Shown here in pieces: positions 1 through 9,531 of a stretch of DNA of 64,000 bases (positions are counted from its first letter, which is position 1; each line of letters begins with the position of its first letter). A program made the translations under genes and the position numbers. Source of the stretch: Gammaproteobacteria bacterium. Lineage in GTDB: Bacteria; Pseudomonadota; Gammaproteobacteria; Steroidobacterales; GCA-2729495. Location of the stretch: contig JABDLC010000117.1 in NCBI GenBank assembly GCA_013001905.1, forward strand, positions 1-64,000, written 5' to 3'. Under the pieces are notes generated by a model, which ran no database searches, was not told the origin of the DNA, and saw nothing but the letters and a program-made list of their open reading frames with translations.

Positions 1-358
1 AAGCGATGATAGGTGAGCACACGCAGGGCCGGTCCGTCGGTCAAACCACGACGGAGGGCACGTATCCCGCTCAACCCGGTACCGTAGGTACAGGCTGCGC
101 GAGCCGATTTTTTGACATACCACCGGAGGCCCGAAACGCTCATAGCAGGCACTTCCCCACGCACGAATGCCGGCAGGCTTCCGCCATGTAACACAACATG
201 GCCAAGTGTGGACAGCCCCCGATTCGCATATTATTGATTTGAGTTAGTTCTGGTTCTTTATACTACCCGCTGACGCCCCATAAATCTGAAGAGAGGTCAC
301 GGTTTCAGCCGTGGCTTTCGATCATAATTCCATAATTAACCGCCCCGCAGAGCCAGGC

Positions 359-3300
359 ATGACCGATCACATTGATGACACTGACATTGCGATTGTCGGC
401 ATGGCAATCCGGGTGCCGGGTGCATCGACGCCGGAGCAGTACTGGGACAACCTGATCAACGGTGTCGAGTCCGTACAGCAGTACTCCGATGAGGAGCTGC
501 TTGCCCGCGGCGTGAGCCGCGATCTGTTGGCGAACTCGGACTACGTTCGCGCCGGCATGCCGCTACAGGATTTCGACCAGTTCGACCCGGAGTTTTTCGG
601 CTTCAGCCCGAAAGAGGCTGCGATTCTTGATCCCCAACACCGGCAGTTTTACGAGGTCGCGTGGGAAGGACTGGAACGTGCCGGCCATCCGCCCGCGCAG
701 TTTGACGGTGCCGTCGGCGTGTTCGCCGGCTGCGGCATGGGCGCGTACTTCGCCTACAACATTCTGACCAATCCTGATGTGGTCGACTCCGTCGGTCTGT
801 TTCTGCTGCGCCATACCGGTAATGACAAAGATTTTCTCTCAACGCGAGTGTCTTACTCGTTCAATCTGCGCGGCCCGAGCATCAATGTACAAACCGCGTG
901 TTCCACATCACTGGTCGCCACGCATCTCGCGGTACAAAGTCTGTTATCAGGCGAATGTGACATGGCACTGGCCGGCGGCTCGACCATCGAGCTGCCGCAC
1001 GAGGTGGGCTATGTTTACAAGGAAGGCGAAGTGCTGTCGCCGGACGGTCACTGCCGCACTTTTGATAAACAGTCCAAAGGCACCGTGTTCGGCAGTGGTA
1101 CGGGCGTGGTCGTGCTGCGTCGCCTTGCCGATGCAATCGAAGACGGCGATCACGTCCATGCGGTGATTAAAGGCAGCGCCGTCAACAACGACGGCTCCGG
1201 CAAGGTTGGCTACCTCGCGCCGAGCGTTGACGGGCAGGCAGCTGCGGTTGCCGAAGCGCTCGCAGTAGCCGACGTCGACGCCGAAAGCGTGACTTACATT
1301 GAGTGTCACGGCACGGCAACACCGGTTGGCGATCCGATCGAAATTACGGCGTTGTCTCAGGCTTTCCGCGAATCGACAGACGCAACCGGCTTTTGTCAGG
1401 TGGGTTCGGTCAAAACCAATATCGGCCACCTTGATACTGCCGCCGGGGTGGCCGGCCTTATCAAGACCGCACTCGCCCTGGAGCACGGCAAGATTCCGGC
1501 GTCGCTGCACTATGAGTCACCGAATCCGTCAATCGATTTCGAATCCAGTCCGTTCCGCGTTGCTGCAGAACTCTGCGACTGGCCCTCTCCGGCGGGGCCG
1601 CGGCGGGCCGGCGTCAATTCACTCGGGGTCGGCGGCACGAACGCCTTTGTCATACTTGAGGAGGCACCGGCACCGGCCGCCAGCGAAGACGACCGCACAC
1701 CGCAGTTGCTGGTGTTGTCCGCACGGAGCAAACGCGCTGTCGACACCGCGGCAGATCAACTGCGCGCATGGCTTGAGGGCCACCCGGAACAGCGGCTGTC
1801 TGACGTTGCCTGGACCCTGCAGGCAGGCCGGCAACCCTTCGAGCATCGCCGGGTGTTTGCCTGCCGCAGCCGTGAGGAAGCGATCGGGTTACTGCGTGCC
1901 GATGATGCGCAACGGGTTTTTAATCACTCGTTAATGAGTGAGAAGCCTTCGCTGGTCTTCATGTACCCGGGCGGCGGTGCGCAGTATGTGCGCATGGGGC
2001 TCGATTTGTACGAAAACGAAGCGGTGTTTCGTGAGCACATCGATCGCGGCCTTGACGTGCTGCAGTCGCGCTTCAATACCGACCTGCGGGATGTGTTTCT
2101 CGCGACGGCCGGTGATGCGGATGCAGTCAGCGCGGCGCTGGAACAGCCGGCTACGCAGATTCCGCTGACCTTCCTGGTGGAGTATGCACTCACGCGTTTG
2201 TGGGATTCCTGCGGTGTGCGACCGGAAGCACTCATCGGCCACAGCCTGGGCGAAAACACCGCAGCCGCTGTCGCGGGTGTCCTGTCGTTCGAAGATGCGC
2301 TCGGCCTGCTGCTGCTGCGCGGACAACTGTTCGAAAAAATTCCGCCGGGTGGCATGCTTAGCGTGCCACTCTCGGTCGCAGAACTGCGCGACCGGATCGG
2401 CGACGAGCTGGATATCGCGGCGGCGAACGGCCCGCAGCTGTCGGTCGTATCGGGGGGCACGGACGCGCTCGACGCACTGGCCGCACGGCTGGACGCAGAC
2501 GGGATCGAATCGCAGCGCATACGTATAGAGATCGCGGCACACTCGCGCCATCTCGATGTGATACTCGGCGAATTCCGCAGCTACCTGCAAAGCATCAAGC
2601 TCAATCCGCCCGAGATTCCGGTGGTGTCCAACCGCACCGGCGACTGGCTGACCGACGAGCAGGCATGCGATCCCGAATACTGGGTGGAACACCTGCGCAA
2701 TACCGTACTGTTCGCCGACGGGGTCGACACCCTGTTACAGGAAAACAATCGTGTATTTCTCGAAGTCGGCCCGGGCAATGTGCTCGGCTCCTGCGTGCGG
2801 CAAAACGGCAGCGCACCCGCGCAGCGGGTCCTGCCGTCAATGCGTCACCCGAAAGAAGTCATTGATGACCGCGTGTTTTTCCGCACCGTCATCGGTCGTC
2901 TGTGGGCCGTGGGCATACCGGTCGAACTGGATCAGCTGCATAAGGATGCGCGCCGACGCGTGCCCTTGCCGACGTACCCGTTCCAGCACGCGCGTTACTG
3001 GATTGAGCCCGGCAAAGCAGCCGCCGGCGAAACCACGTCAATGGTCAGGCCGATGGCCGAGGCCGATGTGGATGACTGGTTCTGGGCACCGCACTGGGTG
3101 CAGTACGGCATCCTGGAACAGGATACCGAACCGCGTAAGTGGCTCGTGTTCCACTGTGACGATGCCGTCGCCCAAGCAACCGTGCAGCAACTGCAGGATG
3201 CCGGAAACACCGTTGTCAGCGTCATCCCGGGCGATACCTTTGCACGGGCCGACACACAGACCTACACCCTTGCGCCGGAAGCCGGCGGTGTCGGCTATCA

Positions 3301-6300
3301 GGAACTGATAGATGACCTTGCCGCCAATGATTTGCTGCCGGAGAAAATTCTGCACAGCTGGCTGCTGACGCAGGACCGCAGTTTCCGGCCGGGCTCAACA
3401 TTCCTGCATCGCAATCAGGAATATGGTTTTTATTCGCTGTTCCATCTGGCCAAGGCGCTGGCACGAAGTTTCCCCGAGGACGACAAACTGCACCTGGTTG
3501 TGGCGGGTAACGGCGTGCAGCAGATCAGTGATGAAGCTGTTCCGCACCCGGATAAAGCGACCGTGCTGGGTCCGTGTGGCGTCATCCCGCGCGAACTCCC
3601 GAACCTCAGCTGCAGTTTCGTTGACGTGCCACTGGACGATGCGCCGGAGCAAAGCGGTTGGAAACGTGCGGAGCCCGGCGGTGACAGCTCGATACGCGCA
3701 ACCAGCGCGTTAGTCGAAGAACTGACGGCACCGGCCGGAGACCGGGTTGTTGCCTGGCGCGACGGTGTGCGCTGGCAACGTTTTCTGCGCCGCTCACCCG
3801 TCGCGCGCGACGCCGACTCGGCAGGCCTGCTGCGCCATGAGGGCGTTTACCTGCTAACGGGTGGTTTTGGTGGCATCGCACGTGAAATTGCCGCCTGGCT
3901 CGCGAGGACGCAGCAGGCACGCCTGATACTGGTGGGGCGGACACCGCTGCCGGAACGCAACGACTGGGATGAATGGCTGGCGCAACACGACAGTCATGAC
4001 TCAATCAGCGCCGCCATTGCACAGGTCCGTCATCTCGAAACGCTGGGAGCCACGGTCATGCCGGTGTCCGCCGACGTGACGGTCGCGGACGAAATGCAGA
4101 GCGTCATTGATTCGGCGACTGACAGATTCGGCGCTATCCACGGTGTGTTTCATACGGCTGGTGTCGTCCGCGACAATCTGCTGCAGCTCAAAAGCCAGCG
4201 CGAAATAGAAGAAGTATTCGCTGCCAAGCTGTACGGCACGATGGTGCTCGATGAATTGTTTAAGGAGTCGGCACTCGACTTCATGCTGCTGTTCTCCTCC
4301 ACCAGTTCGTTTATCGCGCCGCAGGGGCAGATCGACTATGTAGGCGCAAGCGCGTTTGTGAATGCTTTTGCAGTGTCGCGCAGAAGCTTGCGCCCCTATC
4401 AGGTCAGCGCGGTTAACTGGGGCATCTGGAAAGATGTCGGTATGGTGGCGCCCGGTGCAGATGCAAACTCTGCTGCGTCGTTCGCCGCTGAATTGCAGCG
4501 CGGTCGAGCACAACCTACTTCATATCCGCTGTTCAACAACCGCCACAGTTTCAGAGCCGGCGTAAACCACGTACATACGCTGACAGGCACGCTGTCGACC
4601 TCGGACCACTGGATTGTCAGCGATCACCGTCTCGCCGGCGGGCAAGCCTTGCTGTCCGGCACCGGCTACATCGAGTTGATTCGTGCGGGCCTCGCGGAGA
4701 TTGGTACGGACAGCGGCTGGGAAATCCGTAATCTTGTCTTCCAGAACCCGTTGTTTGTGGATGATGACGCGCCGCGCGATTTTATTTTGCGGCTGGAAGG
4801 CGTAAACGATCGCTGGGAAGCTCGCATCCTCGCCGATCCGAACGGCAGTGGCAGCAACTGGGAAGAATGCGCGAGCGCGCGTATCTCCGCCGCTGATGAC
4901 AAGCCGGTCGGGATGTCGCGGTCCGAGCTTGAAAATCGCTGCAGCGAGAACGTGAATCGCGCCGCCGGCACGGGCCGACTGCGCACACGCCAGGAAGATC
5001 ATCTGCGCTTCGGCGCGCGCTGGAAAGTGTTGCGTGAATTGCGGCTCGGAGCGGGCGAAGCGCTTGCTCATCTGGAACTGTCGACCGGTCATGAAAATGA
5101 CCTGAATGATTACCCGTTGCACCCGGCGCTGCTCGACATCGCCACAGGCTGCGCGATGGACCTGATTCCCGGCTACGCGGCGCAGGACGTGGCATCCCAT
5201 CTCTGGATTCCGATTGCCTATCAGCGTTTCCGTTACTACGCACCTTTGCAGGCACAGACACTAAGCTGGATTCGGCCGTCCGATGAGAGTGGTTCTGCGG
5301 CGGACTTTGTGGCGTTCGATATCGTGATCACCGATCTGCAGGGCGAAGTGCTCGCAGAGGTCCGGCAGCTCACGCTGCGCAAGACTGACAGCGAACTGGT
5401 GCATGCCGGCCCTGCTGCCACCACAATTGCGCCGGACGGCAGTGCCGCGACCGACAACCAACGCGCTTTGACACCGGGCGAAGAAGCTCTCGAACACAAT
5501 CGTACACAGGGCATCACCGTCGATTCCGGCATCAGTGCACTGTCGCGACTGCTGGCGGGGGAATTACCGGCCGTGCCCGTCGTCAGCTCAATGCCGTTAC
5601 CGGACTTGCTGCAACAGGCGGACGCGCTGACCCAGGCCAGCCTGCAGAATGATACCGCCCGGTTTGCGCGACCGGAGCTCGACAGCGATTTCGAAGCGCC
5701 GCGTGATGATATCGAGAAATCACTGGCCGATTTGTGGGGACGACTGCTCGGCGTCGAGGGCGTGGGCATACACGACAGCTTTTTCGATCTCGGCGGTCAT
5801 TCGCTGATCGCTGTGCGTCTATTCAATGAGATTTCCGATCGCTACGACATCGAACTGCCGATATCTGCCCTGATGCAGTCACCGGATATTGACCGGCTCG
5901 GCGAGTTAATTCGCGGTGGTGCCCACGATGCAGGCGCCGCGGAGTCAGATACAGCCAAGACCGCCGCTAAAACACCGGAACCCCGTTTCCAGCACGTGGT
6001 GCCGATGCACTCCGGGCCTGTCGCCGGCACGACACCGCTGTTTCTGGTGGCCGGCATGTTCGGCAATGTCCTCAATCTCAGCCACCTTGCCCACCTTCTG
6101 GGGGAGGAACGGCCATTCTACGCGCTGCAGGCTCGTGGTCTGTACGGCGACGCCGAACCGCACGAAAACTTCGCGGACATGGCGCGCGACTACATCGCGG
6201 AACTGCGTCAGGTACAACCGCAGGGCCCGTATCTGCTGGGCGGCTTCTCAGGCGGCGGACTGGTGGCGTGGGAGATGGCACGCCAGCTGCTTGAACAGGG

Positions 6301-6811
6301 TGAGTCCGTGCTGAAGGTCATCATGCTCGATACGCCGGTGCGCGAGAACCGCCACTTCAGTTTGATGGACAAGGCCAGCATGTTTATGCAGGGCCTGCAA
6401 AAAGACGGCGTCGACTTTATCACGCAAAAAATCCGCGGTCGTATCGAGTGGGAAAAACAGAAGCGCACCCCTGCACAGAAATTCACGATGTCGGAAGGCA
6501 CTGCGATGAACTTCCAGTCGCAACGGATTGGTGATGCTTTCGTGCGGGCGCATGACAGTTACAGCATCCCCACCATACCGGTGGACGTTGCACTGTTCCG
6601 GCCGAAGCTTGATGTCCGCTTCCGCCTGAGCGACGGCCGTATGGTCGACTCGGAGCGCAATTTCGTGTCGCCCGACAACGGCTGGACACCGTTCGCCCGC
6701 AACATCGACGTATTCGAAGTGCCCGGCAACCATGACAGCATGGTGCTAGAACCCAACGTGCGTGTGATGGTCGCCAAGCTCAGACGCAGCATGGAAGACG
6801 CAGAGCAGTGA
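359..6811 (+). CDS. Type I polyketide synthase, KS-AT-KR-DH-ACP-TE
   Basis: KS motifs VQTACSTSL, ECHGTATPVGDP, KTNIGH; AT GHSLGE; KR LLTGGFGGIAREIA and IDYVGASAFVNAFA; DH-like SDHWIVSDHRLAGG and LHPALLDIATG; ACP FFDLGGHSLIAV; TE LLGGFSGGGLVAWEMA. ORF opens at GTG 311; ATG 359 just before the KS is the more likely start. Confidence 0.93.
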   Translation: MTDHIDDTDIAIVGMAIRVPGASTPEQYWDNLINGVESVQQYSDEELLARGVSRDLLANSDYVRAGMPLQDFDQFDPEFFGFSPKEAAILDPQHRQFYEVAWEGLERAGHPPAQFDGAVGVFAGCGMGAYFAYNILTNPDVVDSVGLFLLRHTGNDKDFLSTRVSYSFNLRGPSINVQTACSTSLVATHLAVQSLLSGECDMALAGGSTIELPHEVGYVYKEGEVLSPDGHCRTFDKQSKGTVFGSGTGVVVLRRLADAIEDGDHVHAVIKGSAVNNDGSGKVGYLAPSVDGQAAAVAEALAVADVDAESVTYIECHGTATPVGDPIEITALSQAFRESTDATGFCQVGSVKTNIGHLDTAAGVAGLIKTALALEHGKIPASLHYESPNPSIDFESSPFRVAAELCDWPSPAGPRRAGVNSLGVGGTNAFVILEEAPAPAASEDDRTPQLLVLSARSKRAVDTAADQLRAWLEGHPEQRLSDVAWTLQAGRQPFEHRRVFACRSREEAIGLLRADDAQRVFNHSLMSEKPSLVFMYPGGGAQYVRMGLDLYENEAVFREHIDRGLDVLQSRFNTDLRDVFLATAGDADAVSAALEQPATQIPLTFLVEYALTRLWDSCGVRPEALIGHSLGENTAAAVAGVLSFEDALGLLLLRGQLFEKIPPGGMLSVPLSVAELRDRIGDELDIAAANGPQLSVVSGGTDALDALAARLDADGIESQRIRIEIAAHSRHLDVILGEFRSYLQSIKLNPPEIPVVSNRTGDWLTDEQACDPEYWVEHLRNTVLFADGVDTLLQENNRVFLEVGPGNVLGSCVRQNGSAPAQRVLPSMRHPKEVIDDRVFFRTVIGRLWAVGIPVELDQLHKDARRRVPLPTYPFQHARYWIEPGKAAAGETTSMVRPMAEADVDDWFWAPHWVQYGILEQDTEPRKWLVFHCDDAVAQATVQQLQDAGNTVVSVIPGDTFARADTQTYTLAPEAGGVGYQELIDDLAANDLLPEKILHSWLLTQDRSFRPGSTFLHRNQEYGFYSLFHLAKALARSFPEDDKLHLVVAGNGVQQISDEAVPHPDKATVLGPCGVIPRELPNLSCSFVDVPLDDAPEQSGWKRAEPGGDSSIRATSALVEELTAPAGDRVVAWRDGVRWQRFLRRSPVARDADSAGLLRHEGVYLLTGGFGGIAREIAAWLARTQQARLILVGRTPLPERNDWDEWLAQHDSHDSISAAIAQVRHLETLGATVMPVSADVTVADEMQSVIDSATDRFGAIHGVFHTAGVVRDNLLQLKSQREIEEVFAAKLYGTMVLDELFKESALDFMLLFSSTSSFIAPQGQIDYVGASAFVNAFAVSRRSLRPYQVSAVNWGIWKDVGMVAPGADANSAASFAAELQRGRAQPTSYPLFNNRHSFRAGVNHVHTLTGTLSTSDHWIVSDHRLAGGQALLSGTGYIELIRAGLAEIGTDSGWEIRNLVFQNPLFVDDDAPRDFILRLEGVNDRWEARILADPNGSGSNWEECASARISAADDKPVGMSRSELENRCSENVNRAAGTGRLRTRQEDHLRFGARWKVLRELRLGAGEALAHLELSTGHENDLNDYPLHPALLDIATGCAMDLIPGYAAQDVASHLWIPIAYQRFRYYAPLQAQTLSWIRPSDESGSAADFVAFDIVITDLQGEVLAEVRQLTLRKTDSELVHAGPAATTIAPDGSAATDNQRALTPGEEALEHNRTQGITVDSGISALSRLLAGELPAVPVVSSMPLPDLLQQADALTQASLQNDTARFARPELDSDFEAPRDDIEKSLADLWGRLLGVEGVGIHDSFFDLGGHSLIAVRLFNEISDRYDIELPISALMQSPDIDRLGELIRGGAHDAGAAESDTAKTAAKTPEPRFQHVVPMHSGPVAGTTPLFLVAGMFGNVLNLSHLAHLLGEERPFYALQARGLYGDAEPHENFADMARDYIAELRQVQPQGPYLLGGFSGGGLVAWEMARQLLEQGESVLKVIMLDTPVRENRHFSLMDKASMFMQGLQKDGVDFITQKIRGRIEWEKQKRTPAQKFTMSEGTAMNFQSQRIGDAFVRAHDSYSIPTIPVDVALFRPKLDVRFRLSDGRMVDSERNFVSPDNGWTPFARNIDVFEVPGNHDSMVLEPNVRVMVAKLRRSMEDAEQ

Positions 6812-7254
6812 AAGTCCTCGCTGCATCCAGCGGCGGCGGGCACTGGGTAGAGCTGCTGCGCGTGGTGCCCGCGTTTGCGAGTCACGACCTGCATTTTGTC
6901 ACCGTGCGCGATGACTACCGCGACGACCTGCGGGACGCTGCCGGCTTTCACGCCGTGATGGATGCCACGCAATGGAACCCGTTGCGTGCCGCCGTACTTG
7001 CTTTGCAGATGCTCATACTCGTGCTCCGGCTAAGGCCTGATGTGGTAGTGAGCACCGGTGCTGCGCCGGGTTATTTCGCGATACGCTTCGGCAAACTGCT
7101 GGGCGCTAAAACCATCTGGATCGACAGCCTCGCGAACGTCGAACAATTGTCCAGGGCCGGGCGCATGGCCGAGCGATACAGCGACCTCTGGCTCACGCAG
7201 TGGCCCGATCTGGCGGGCGGCGACGGACCGGATTACGCGGGGCAGGTCATATGA
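6808..7254 (+). CDS. Alg14/PssD-like glycosyltransferase subunit
   Basis: MKVLAASSGGGHWVELLRV and VVVSTGAAPGYFAIRFGKLLGAKTIWIDSLANVEQLS are typical of the Alg14 family; overlaps the PKS stop codon. Confidence 0.85.
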   Translation: MKVLAASSGGGHWVELLRVVPAFASHDLHFVTVRDDYRDDLRDAAGFHAVMDATQWNPLRAAVLALQMLILVLRLRPDVVVSTGAAPGYFAIRFGKLLGAKTIWIDSLANVEQLSRAGRMAERYSDLWLTQWPDLAGGDGPDYAGQVI

Positions 7255-7754
7255 TTTTCGTCACCGTCGGCCATCAGATGCCCTTCGACCGAATGATCCG
7301 GCTGGTCGACCAGTGGGCGGCAGCGCATCCCGACACAGACGTGTTCGCACAAATCGGCGAGTCGCCCGACTCCGGCTACCGACCGCAACATATGGAATAT
7401 CAGGCATTGCTCACGCGCGACGAATTTGATGCCTGCCTCGAGCGCTGCGATGCAGTCATCGCGCACGCCGGTGCAGGCACAATTATTGAGGCACTGCGCA
7501 GGAACAAACCCTTGCTGGTGCTTCCCCGCCTCAGCGAGCACGACGAGACACGTAATGACCATCAGGTCGGGACAGCCCGGCACTTTGCAGAGCAACAGCA
7601 ACTGCTGGCAGCATTTGATGATCAGGAACTGCTGCAAAACATTGATAAGTTGGTGAGTTTTCGGCCCGCCAGAGACATTGGCGATCAGGCGTCACCGGAA
7701 TTGCTCGCGCGTTTGCGGGCCTTCATGGGCGCAGCGGCTGTTGGTTCAGGCTGA
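7251..7754 (+). CDS. Alg13/PssE-like glycosyltransferase (GT28 C-terminal type)
   Basis: MIFVTVGHQMPFDRMI, VIAHAGAGTIIEALRRNKPLLVLPRLSEHDETRNDHQ; ATGA overlap with the Alg14-like gene; start corrected from ORF 7200 to ATG 7251. Confidence 0.87.
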   Translation: MIFVTVGHQMPFDRMIRLVDQWAAAHPDTDVFAQIGESPDSGYRPQHMEYQALLTRDEFDACLERCDAVIAHAGAGTIIEALRRNKPLLVLPRLSEHDETRNDHQVGTARHFAEQQQLLAAFDDQELLQNIDKLVSFRPARDIGDQASPELLARLRAFMGAAAVGSG

Positions 7755-8954
7755 CGCCTTTATGTAGTCCGCCAGCTTTGCGGCTTCAACGTCTGCGGAG
7801 TGTTTTTCCTTAACCCGCTGCCGGCCGCTCGCCCCCATTGCTGCGAGCCGGTCCGCCGGGCAATCCAGCACTGCTTCCATTGCTGCCACCAGTTCATCGA
7901 CAGAGCCCGGAGGAATCAGCCAGCCATTCTCCCCGGGCCGAACCAGCTCAGGTATACCTGCCACGTAGGTCGTCAGCACAGGACACCCCGCGGCCATGGC
8001 TTCCATGATCACAATCGGCAACCCTTCGGCAAAGCTTGGCAGCACGAGCGCGCGACAATGCAACAGCTCATGCTTTACCTCGGGCCCGCTGAGCGACCCG
8101 GTCAGCGTTACATGGTTCTGCAGTTCATGCTGACGGATGAACGCCTCAAGCTCTGCGCGCAATTCACCGTCACCAATCAAAATAATTTTGAAGTCCCGGC
8201 CGCGAAATGTGAGTTCCCTCGCCGCATCAAGCAGTAACAACTGACCTTTCTGTTCGTTCAGCCTGCCGATACACACAAAGCGATTACTCTCAGGCGATGG
8301 AGCATCAGCCGTATCAAAGTAGCCAGGTTCCAGACCACAGCGCACCACTTTAATCTTGTCCCAGTGCGCGGGATCGACCCAACGGCACAATTGAGCACGA
8401 GCGTATGAGGTGATCGCGACCACGAAGGCAGCATGACGGGCTTTCTCCCCCAGCCGCAGACCCCGGGGGTCATCGAACTCCTCCGGGCCGTGCACTGTAA
8501 AACTGTAGGGCGGCCCGCCGAGCACACGTGCCAACATGACCACTGCCGTCGAGTTGGTGCCGAAGTGCGCATGCACATGCGTGGCCCCAAATGCTTCAAG
8601 TTGGTTTGCGAGACTGCAGGCTTCCGCAAAATAGACCATGTGGAAGGGGAGCGGTCGTGTGCCGCGCCAGCCGGTGCGGAACGCGAGCTTCAAGGCTGCA
8701 AAAAAGCGGCCCGGTGATTTAAATAACCGCTGCATTACCGGGCGCAGCAATTTGACGGCCCCACCGGACAGTATGTGGTGAGTTTTCTCCCTCTCAGCGA
8801 GATCCGCGTCATCGACAAGCATTTCGTTATGCCCGTGAAGTGCAACACGCAGCACGTCGAACCCCTGCGCTTCCAGCGCAAGGATTTCACGACGTATAAA
8901 AGTGTGACTAACCGCCGGGTAACGGTTGACGAAATAGGCGATTCGCTGGGTCAT
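7746..8954 (-). CDS. Family 4 glycosyltransferase
   Basis: MTQRIAYFVNRYPAVSHTFIRREILALEAQGFDV, FVCIGRLNEQKGQLLLLDA, LVLPSFAEGLPIVIMEAMAAGCPVLTT; start trimmed to the internal Met. Confidence 0.9.
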   Translation of the reverse strand: MTQRIAYFVNRYPAVSHTFIRREILALEAQGFDVLRVALHGHNEMLVDDADLAEREKTHHILSGGAVKLLRPVMQRLFKSPGRFFAALKLAFRTGWRGTRPLPFHMVYFAEACSLANQLEAFGATHVHAHFGTNSTAVVMLARVLGGPPYSFTVHGPEEFDDPRGLRLGEKARHAAFVVAITSYARAQLCRWVDPAHWDKIKVVRCGLEPGYFDTADAPSPESNRFVCIGRLNEQKGQLLLLDAARELTFRGRDFKIILIGDGELRAELEAFIRQHELQNHVTLTGSLSGPEVKHELLHCRALVLPSFAEGLPIVIMEAMAAGCPVLTTYVAGIPELVRPGENGWLIPPGSVDELVAAMEAVLDCPADRLAAMGASGRQRVKEKHSADVEAAKLADYIKASA

Positions 8955-9095
8955 TGAGCAATAGTAACCCCGACGAACCCAATTTTCGTTACTGGAAGTC
9001 CCAACTCTTGGCAGGCGGGAGCTCATAGGAAAAGCCGGGTTGTAAAGCCGGTCGCGGCGAGTGAATTTTTCTCATCGGGTTGATTTCCGCAAATG

Positions 9096-9111
9096 TGTGA
9101 CACAAATCACT
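9096..9111. promoter_or_regulatory. Possible CRP/Vfr/Clp-like operator TGTGA-N6-TCACT
   Basis: TGTGACACAAATCACT in the divergent promoter region between the GT4 gene and the ACP gene; close to the CRP consensus TGTGA-N6-TCACA. Confidence 0.35.
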
Positions 9112-9234
9112 GTTCGCCAGCACCGCAATTTGTGGCTTAAACATAAGCCGCGACACGACTGTATGACGCGCTGAGCGCACAAACGAGGCGCCTTTCGGCT
9201 ATCATGTCGCGCAGCAGTAATGGAGGTCAGACGG

Positions 9235-9531
9235 TTGCAGGACAAGGTTGAAATCGCGGTTAACAACGCTGTCGCCCGCTTGAATGAAATGCGCGACGCA
9301 GACAGTCAGCTGGGCACCGATCCGAATACGGTTCTCACTGGTTCCGAGGGTCAACTTGACTCAATGGGGCTCATTAACCTGCTGCTTTTTGTCGAAGAGG
9401 AACTGGCCGGCGCGCTCGGCACGCCCGTTGATGTGATGACCACTGTCGGCGAACAAGCCGCCAGCAGCGCGTCATTCACAATCGGTGAGCTGACAGCGCT
9501 AATTGAGCGGAGAGCCAACGAACTAAGCTGA
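9235..9531 (+). CDS. Stand-alone acyl carrier protein
   Basis: Carrier motif GQLDSMGLINLLLFVEEEL; GGAGGT Shine-Dalgarno 7 nt upstream of TTG 9235 (ORF track start is 9220); TGATG overlap with the FkbH-like gene. Confidence 0.78.
   Translation: MQDKVEIAVNNAVARLNEMRDADSQLGTDPNTVLTGSEGQLDSMGLINLLLFVEEELAGALGTPVDVMTTVGEQAASSASFTIGELTALIERRANELS

Noticed and set aside
1931-2692. 253-aa minus-strand ORF inside the PKS (also 947-1510, 4001-4513, 4520-5200)
   Set aside because: Fully antisense to conserved PKS domains; no start context or family signal.
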